The translations under genes and the position numbers were made by a program. A stretch of 53,064 nucleotides of DNA, taken from NCBI GenBank assembly GCA_025993795.1, contig JAMQHL010000002.1, forward strand, positions 1 to 53,064. The letters are read 5' to 3'. Positions 42,501 to 51,500 of the stretch are shown here, in pieces. Every line of letters begins with the position of its first letter. Position 1 is the first letter of the stretch. The notes under the pieces are model-generated. The model did not search any database, was not told the DNA's origin, and was given only the letters and a program-made list of their open reading frames with translations. This stretch comes from Planctomycetota bacterium. GTDB lineage: Bacteria > Planctomycetota > UBA8742 > UBA2392.

Positions 42501-45500
42501 GGTGTCTACACACAGATACCTAGAGCGTATGGAGGTGCGGTCAACGCCGTCGAGATCGTGCCGGGCTCATACGGCACATCGTACTCGAATACGATCGTGT
42601 TCGGCGGCTCGTTTTCGGGCGTGTACTACGGCACCACTTACTACAACGTCTGGAACCTTGCTGTTACCAACCTGCTGGGCCAGCTTCCTGGTTCAAGCCC
42701 CGGCAGCCAGTCTTCGGTACACGCCCTTGCCTGCGACAGCCACGGCCGAATCTGGGCCGGCCGATCCGTGACACCGTCGTATGGGTCCGGCACCCCGGAT
42801 GCCCTGGCCGTGTACTCACTGAACGGCGGGCTGTTGGTCCGGCAGACTTTCACCTCCGGCTTGAACAATCGGGTCCTGGGCCTGGTAGCGGGCAACGACG
42901 AAGTGCTGGCCGTGGGCAGTTTTACCGCAGCCGGAACCACGCCCGCCGGGCACGTGGCCGCGTACTCGGCGCAGGCCGGGTTATTCGGCACGTTGCGGGC
43001 CAACCTGCGGGTATCGGTTGCCGACACCGTTCGCGGGGTTTGCGCAACGTGGTCGCCGACCGGAGCCTGCACCGGCTATGCGATCGCCGGTGCGTTTCAA
43101 GAGGTTGTTGCCCTGCGTGGCAACCTTGCGGCGATTGACGCACAGGGCAACCTGCTGGCCTGGTGCCCGGGCACCAACGGTCCGGTGCTGGCGATGACCA
43201 CTGACGGCGCCACCGTGTACTTTGGTGGCTCGTTCACAACGTGCGGCGGCTTGCCACGAACGGGTGCCGCTGCGGCAACGGCATCTGGCGATGCAATGCT
43301 GCCAAACGGCTTCAACCCGGCCGTGTCCGGGGCGACGGCAACTGTGCGGGCCATCGCATACGACGGCTCCGGTGCCCTGTACATCGGCGGCGACTTCACC
43401 CACGTTGGCGGCACGACCGGCTCATACCTGCGAACGGACGTGGCGCGCGTCAACAAGGCCACGGGCGTGCTGCAACCGTGGGCCGTGTCGCTTGATCCAA
43501 TACCGGGCAGGGGCGTGTACGCGCTGCTGCACGATGTCACTGCACAGCGCCTCTACATCGGCGGCGACTTTGACGGCACGACAACCATGGGCAGGCCCGG
43601 CATTCTGGCGGTTTCTGATGCAAGCGGCACGCTGGTAAGCTGGGATGCGCAACTTGCCGGGCCGTGTCGGGTCTGGGGCATTGCCGGCACGGCCAGCGAC
43701 ATCGTGTTTGTCGGCAACTTCACTTCGGCCGGCGGCCAGGCCCGAGACGGCGCAGCCGGTGCCGACCGTGTGACAGGGGCGGTAACGACGTTCCATCCGC
43801 AGACAGCGGGCAGTTTCCGGGCAATCGCCGCCACTGCGGGCACGGTGTATCTCGGGGGTGACTTCGCGTCGTTGTCCGAGGGCGGTTGGGCGTCGTTCAC
43901 GCGACGCGGAGTGGCGGCCCTGAGCCCAGCCGGGCTTGTGCAAGCATGGACGGCGGATGTTCTGGGCACTGGCCTGAATGAGAGGGTCAATGTCCTTCTT
44001 CTGGAAGGCACAACCGGTGCGGCTCGCGTCTGGGTCGGCGGCCGGTTCAGCGGCACAGCTCATGTCGGGCAGCATGACCTGACTTGGTTCCCCGGGTCGT
44101 GGTCGATCACGACCTCAAGTCTGCCGCCGGCCCAGTCAGGACAGCCATATGGACCGGTGCAAATCGTTCTGTCCGAGTTGCTGCCGTCCAGTTGGACCAT
44201 TCTGGCTCCGGCAGCGCCCGGGCTGCAGATCGACTCCAGCGGACAGATCTACGGAATTGTCCCGACCTTGCAGCACTGGCAGCCGCCACTGGTGGCGCCG
44301 GTGCAGGTCATGGCCGACCATGCGGGACAAATTTGCAGCAAGTGGTTTGTGCTGACGGTGTTGCCGCCGCCGCCGCCCACTGTCGTAAGTGTCGCGGGGC
44401 CGATGCAGGTCATGGAGGGCAACCAGCCCGCGCTGACACCTGCGCCTGTCTGGACTCTGACACTGAACCAGGCATTCGGCGCCGATGTTGTCGTGCACAT
44501 CGACTATGTTGATGGCCTCGCCCGGCGCGGCTACGAGTACGCGCCGCTGACCACGCAGGTGATCATTCCGGCTGGGCATTACACGGCCCAGTTTCCGGTG
44601 ACCATCTTCGGCAACACGCAACAGGACGTCGCGTTCCGCGATTTCACGCTGGTCCTGACGTCCGCCACAGCCAGCGTGCAGGTCACTAACCCGCAGTATC
44701 CCGTGTTGATTGAAGACGACGACTTCGCGATACCGCGGCCGGCATTTGTCCGCTGGCTGCAGGTGCGCGAAAGCGGCACAACGCCGGCAGACCCGTCAGG
44801 CGTGGTGGCAGATCAGCCCTTCCTGGCATGGTCGTTTGGCTCTGACTTTGTCGGCGAGGTGCAGGCTCGGTACCAGGTTCAGCTCTCCCACGATCCGGCA
44901 TTCAGCAGCCTCGTCTGGGACTTCACATCGGCCGCGCCGGACGCCAGCAACGTGGTTCAGGTGGGAGCGCCAGTTCCGATGGGTCAGGACTGCTACGCGC
45001 GCGTGCGCGTGTGGCCAACGGCGCCGGGCTCGCCCAGTGAATGGCGCACGATCAGCTACCATCGCAACTGGGCGCCGCCAGCCGCCACGCCCATTGAACC
45101 GGTTTCGACCGTACACAGCGCGCGCCCAGTACTGCGGTGGTCGCAGGCCGGCGACGCTGATGGCGACGCCCTGCACTTCGTCATCAGGGTCCATGAAAGT
45201 GGCGGGAGCACCCTGCACCAACTGGACTCAAGAACCGCCCCGGACCTGTTCGAAGTGCAGACGCCTTCGGGCTGGCAACCGATGACCGCCGGCGGCCTGG
45301 CGCCAGCCGCGGGCGTGACCACCGAAGTACGGTTGCGCACGCCCGCTTCATGGGCACTCGCATCCCAGCCTGTCTCATGGGTCTGGACGGTCACCACAAT
45401 CGATCCTTACGAAGCGGTGAACAGTTCGTCCGGCCCCAGCTTTGACATCGACCCGATGTACGAGATTGCCGGAGCTTACCATGACCCCAACGGCGTCGTC

Positions 45501-48500
45501 GGAAACCGCACGGTGCATGCGGTTGCACAGGGTGGACCAATTCTGGCCACCGCGACCACGGACCCCGCTACGGGGGGCTTTCGGCTGTTCATCCCGGTCG
45601 CTCTCACCGCGTCAGACGTGATCGCTGTATTTGTCGATCCAGCATCCGGCTCGCACGCGGCTGCCCTGCTGAGGTTCCCCGGCTCGGACCTTGTCGATCC
45701 ATCGGGGACGTTTGGGCGCGTATCGTTACACGCCGGCAAGGCCGTGATCGATGCCCGTGGCATGCCGGCGTTGACGCTGGCTGACCTTATGGCCATCCCG
45801 CACCAGCCTGGACTTCCGCTGGTGGCCACGCCCCCGGCCAATGACCTTGTGCTGCTGCCGACGTTTACCACCCTGGAGTTGCGTGCCGATGTTCAGGTTC
45901 GCGGGGCTGCTGCATTGCCCGGCGAACCGACTGTCCTCCGTTTGGCCGATCCCGGACAGAAGCTGCTGATCCACCCTGGCGCTGCACTGACCCTCAGCGA
46001 GGGCGGAACAGCCGACACAATGGAACTGGACAATCAAGGGTCGCTGACCGTGGGCCCGAACTCCGTGCTTGCGCTGAATGGCCCAGCCGGCAGCAGCGGG
46101 CGGTTGTGGGCAGCGTCGGGCGCCAGCGTGCTGCTCAATGCCGCGAACCTCGATGTTGACGGCGGCATGATCGACATTGGCGCGGCGACGGTCTCGGGCG
46201 GCGGTTTGTACGGAGTTGTGACGCGCCGCGCCGACCTGCGCATCGCGGCGTCGTGTTTTCAGGACGCCTTCCTCGATATCGGGGCCGACCTGACCGGTCT
46301 GAGCATCGACGGTCTATCGTTCGTCGGCGGTGCGTCCGGATGTTGTATCCGTTGGCGCTATAGCGCTGCACCGCTCGCTCGCCTGAACAGCGTCACCTTC
46401 GACTCCGTCACGGGCTTCAACGTCACGGCGCTGCCGGCTGCCGCGCGAGTTGAACTGGTCGGGTGCGCGGGTGACCACGCCGGTGAGGCCTTCGACGACG
46501 ACCCCGGAGAAGCCGCCGGTGCTGACCTGGTTGTCTGGCTGGCAGCCGAAATCGCCGAATTGGGCGCATACGCCGGCGACAGCCGCGTGCTGCTGACCTG
46601 GAATGCCGGCGCGCAGACCGGTGCGGGTTTTCAGTATGAGATTCTGGTTGCTGCACAGTATGCCGGGCCGTACACGCAGCTTGGCACCACTGGTGCACAG
46701 TTCTACGTTCATGACCCTGCCACCAACGGTGTCGAGCAATTCTACAAGGTACGGCCGCTGGCGTGGGGAAACCCCGGCAGCGACAGCGAGATCGTGGCTG
46801 CCACGCCCAGGGCCCCGGAAGTTGCGGGCGCATCTCCCACCATGGTTGATTCCGATGGCATCTGGCCGGCTGTCGTGTTCGGCAACTATACCCACTTCGG
46901 GGCAAGCACGGTCGTGAATACCGCTACCAGCGGAATGACCGTGCCGGCGAGCAGTATTCTTGCGCTGTCCAACGAACTGCTGTTGTTCGACATCGAAACA
47001 CAGGCTGTGGCCCTGGGGGCGGCATCGCTTGAGATCGTCACGCCTGACGTCTGGTTCGAGCACGGGTTCGCGACATACCAGGAACTGCTGCCCGTCGGCG
47101 TACAGGTCGTTGCGCCCCCGTCGCCAAACTATCCGAAGGTCAGTTTTGTCCAAACGGGTGGCGCCGTGGAGGAGAACGACATCACCGACGGCGCCTTTCT
47201 CGTGGCCGTCGAGTTCGATTCGCAGGGTGGCGCAGACATCGATCCGGACACGTTTGAGTGCGTGGTGGACCGCGACTTCTATGTCGGCGGCAGCACGTTA
47301 ATCCAAGCCGGCGAAAACATCGCCGGCTCGCAGTACGCGCTCTGGGGGACGCCCGCAACGACCGGCGCCACGTGGTCGGTTGAGCAGATCCTGGTGACGA
47401 CGGACATGCAAGAAGAGTGGATCGCGTCCGGAGAGCTGGTGGTTCGGGTGCGCGTGGCCAATGAGTACGGCTTCTGGACGCAGTGGCATTTCCTGCGCAT
47501 TTACATCGGTGGCAGCGGGCTGGCGATCATCTCCGGCGACCTGGTGCAGGGGCAGGCGAACCAGACCCTGTACGTCAATGGCGAATCCTTGAACGGTGCG
47601 GACTGGATAGAGTTCAGCGACGCAGAGATCACCGTCACGGACGTGAACGTGCTCCAGGGCGGCGGCTCATCCTATGGCAGCGGCGCGCGCTTTTTTGACG
47701 ACGGCACGCCGGACCTGTCGGCGTTGAACCAGCCGGTCGTGCTTGAGGTCAAGGTGGACGTCGGGCTCAACGCAAACGTCGGCAAGGGTACATTCGATGT
47801 CGTCGTACAAGGCAACCCGCCGACAGTGGTGTCCACGGGTTCGTACCGGCTTGTGCGCGACCAGAGTGTGCCTGCCGGCATGCCCGCCAGCTACCCCTTT
47901 CCGATGGCGAACGCGGCAGCTGTCAACGTCACGCTCCAGAACGGCGAGTTCACATGGCGCACTGTCGACGCAAGCACCAAGGGCCGCGCGTTTCCAATTG
48001 TTTTTGACCGCACCTATCGCAGTTCAAAGGTAGGCATCGACGGACCACTGGGTCGCGGCTGGTTCGGCACTTACCTGCAATATCTGATCATGAGGTACGA
48101 CACCGGCGCGCATCCAACGCCTCACTTTGACTGGTACACTCCCAACGGCGACAAGATTTCTTTCGTAGCCAGTTGGGACAGCCCTGCCAGCCGCTGGAAG
48201 TTTGCGACGCCCGTTGGCGTGGCGGCATCAGCCTGGCACAAAGATGTGGCGGTGACGCAGGGCGAGAAGTTGACGCAAGAGATCACAATCCAGACCGCGG
48301 CAGGCCTGCGCTTCACGTTTGGCGGTCCGGAAGTGCGCGCCAGGCTCAAGAATCTGGATTACAGGCTGTCCTTAGTCCGTGTTGCTGATACCAACAACAA
48401 CGAGCACACGCTGGAATACACCAAGCATGGCTGGTTCTTCCCGACATTTCAGTTGGACTACATCAATGGCGACGCATTCAGTGCCAGCGGCCACCCGTAC

Positions 48501-51500
48501 TCAGGTGAGTGCCTCAGGCTGGTCTACCACGCCAACGGCAAGATCGCGGAAGTCCAACGCGTTGCACGACTCCGGACTCCGCAAGTTGGACCACAAGTCC
48601 TGGGCACGTTCGAGTCAGTGAAGTTCTGGTACAGCGCCGCCCACGACCTGACGCTGCAGCAATTGCCGACCGGCCACCGCTGGAGCCAGCTCGCGCAGAA
48701 CCCGACGGAGCTCTGGAACGGATACATCTACCAGAACGGATTGCTGACAAGTGTCCTGTCACCGTCGCAGTGCGCCCCGTCGTTTGGCGCCAAAACTTGG
48801 GAGGGTACAGCCGGCCTGGTCAGCGGCCAGGAAGCCGACATCGTGAACACCTATACGCAGCAGGACGGCCCACACGGCGTCGAGCAGCGGGTGACGTCCC
48901 AGCAACTGCCGGGCGTGCGAATGTTGGTGATCGCCTACCAGAACAATCCCTTGTCACAAGCCGTGGAGACAGCCACGGTCACGCAGCCGGACAACTCGAC
49001 GCTTGAGCACACGCTCAACGACTTCGGGCAGGCGGACCAGGTCACCCTCTCCGACGGAGTCAACAGTTACGTCACCGAGTATGAGTACCATCAGGACACG
49101 CGGGCGACGGTGCGCACCACATACCCGGGCGACAGCTCGGTCTTTCTGCTGTATGCCCATAGTGAGCAGCCGATCTCGGCCGGCCTGTTCACCGTCCTTA
49201 CAGGAACGACGCCTCCACTGAACCAGTCCTGGGTGCAACTTGCCGGCATCACGGACTTGCAGTTGCACGCCAGAAAACTGATCAAGCTCCGCCGGCCGGA
49301 CGGCTTCTGCCGCTACGTCATTGTTGAGCCGGCCAGTGCAGGGCAACACCTGCTGGTTTACGGCGACCTCGCGGCCGAAGGCTGGACCAGCGGAGCGTGG
49401 GAGATGTACGACAGCAACACAAACCCGCTGTCGCGCTATAAGGTGATCCAGGAGCGGCGTACGGAGGGTCGCGGCTGGACTGCCCACGACCTAGTCACGA
49501 CCTATGCCCACCGCGATATCAAGCGATACGGCTATTATTACGCAGATACCCCGGTAGTCGTTGACAGTCGCGGCAACAAGGTTCGCATTGTCATGCAAGA
49601 AGTAGAAATGTGGGCAGCGCCAGAGCAGCGGAGCGAACTGGCCACCGTGACGCTTACGACATACACAGCGGCTCGGCCTGGAGGTAATTGCTCGCACACC
49701 GTCACCGCCAGCGTCATCAATGATCGTTATGGCCGCAAACAGCGCGAAGATGGGGCGCGCATTGTCGGCACGGAACCATCCCAAGTCCCGGACGGACTCG
49801 AGGACACACCGCCACGCGACCGGACATGCCATGCCTATAATGACGGTGATGCCCTTCAGGGCGAATGCGGACAACTTCATGCGACAGTTTCGGTAGATAT
49901 GACCCTAGGCCATGGCGGTCCTCCAGGAGGGGCCGTTGGCACTCTCCTCTACTATGAAAACATCACTGGTACGTTGGCCCGCGTGACCTCGCCACGCGGC
50001 AACAGCGCGCCTGACCCGAAATACTCGTCCGACAAGTTCGACACGCACTACAAGTACAACGCCGCTGGACAACTGGTTCACGTGAAGCACCCACCCGCCG
50101 GGGCCCCCGGCAGCGCGGCAAGCCCGGAGACATATTATTTCTACGACAAGAACGGCCGCGTCACATCTGAGATCAGCTACCTGTCTTCCACGCACTCCGG
50201 CACGTCATCGGGGTCTTCGTTGCCAGCCGACGCATGGAACATTGCCGACGGCGCCCTGCAAACCACCTTCGACCGGCCGAGCACACGGCGCGACAGAGGT
50301 TGGCTGCACACGATGTACACTTACAACGCGCGCGGCGAGGTCACTTCCATCACCACGGACGTTGACGCGGGGCCGATCACGGCCACGACACACTATGAGT
50401 ACGACGTCATGGGCCGCCTGACGCGGCAGACCGACCCCAACGCGCTCGTTACCGAGTACGAGTACGATGTTCGGGGCCTGATCAAGTCCGTGACCATTGC
50501 GGCGGGCGACGCTTCGCTGGAAGCGACAACGACCTACGAATACGACATTGCCGGAAACGTCACGCGGGAATGGTCACCGCTGGGCACGCTCGTTTCGCAC
50601 GAATACGACGGCTTCGGCCGGCGCACCCGTTCGGTCTCGCCGGCGGCTGGCGGCGTTCTGGTCAACGAAGTCACATACCCCAAGCCGACCGAACCCAACG
50701 TACTGAAGCAGGTATGGCAGGGGGTGACGAATCCATACCACGCGCCCCTGGGCCCGGCGCGCATGCAGCGCAGCCATCAGGACGAGTTCGGCAATACAAA
50801 CAAGCAGTGGCAACTTGCACGGGATCATACGGGCGCGCCCCTGGCGGCCGCCGTTACGCAAGACGGCTACCCCTGGGCAGAAACCTGCACGGAGTTAACC
50901 CCGCGCGGCGAAGTGCTGAAGTCCTGGGCAACGGTCGCAGGCGGGCAGTACAACAGCGCGACGCTGCTCGCCGACGTCGCAATCAACGGCTTCGGCTGGC
51001 TGGTTCGGGACAACCTTGCCTACTCGCATAGCACAGGGGTAGGCACCGACTTCAGCCACGACGCAGAAGGCAATGTCACGAAGACCGACTACAACTACAT
51101 CGTCTGGAATGGCGACCTGCCGCAGCGCCAGGCTGCGAACTCCAGGACGGAGTATGATCCTGCGGGCAACGCCTGGAAGAACTATGACCACTTTGGCGCG
51201 GCCACTGAATACCTCTGCAACAACCTGGGATGGGTTGAAACGGTGATCGGCGCCGACGGCCGCCACACCGAGACGGAGTACGATTTCGCCGGCCGCCCGA
51301 CAAAGCACTGCGTCAAACAGGGTTCGCAAGAAATTCACATTACCCACACGGAGTATGACATCTCCGCCCAACCGACCAGCCAGTCCGCTGGGCCCACCGG
51401 AATCGAGCAGCAGACCCTGTACGTGCATGACAAGCGCGGACGCCTGACCAAGCGCAGCCTGCCCGCCGGCGGCGAGTGGGTGTATGAGTACGACCTTGAG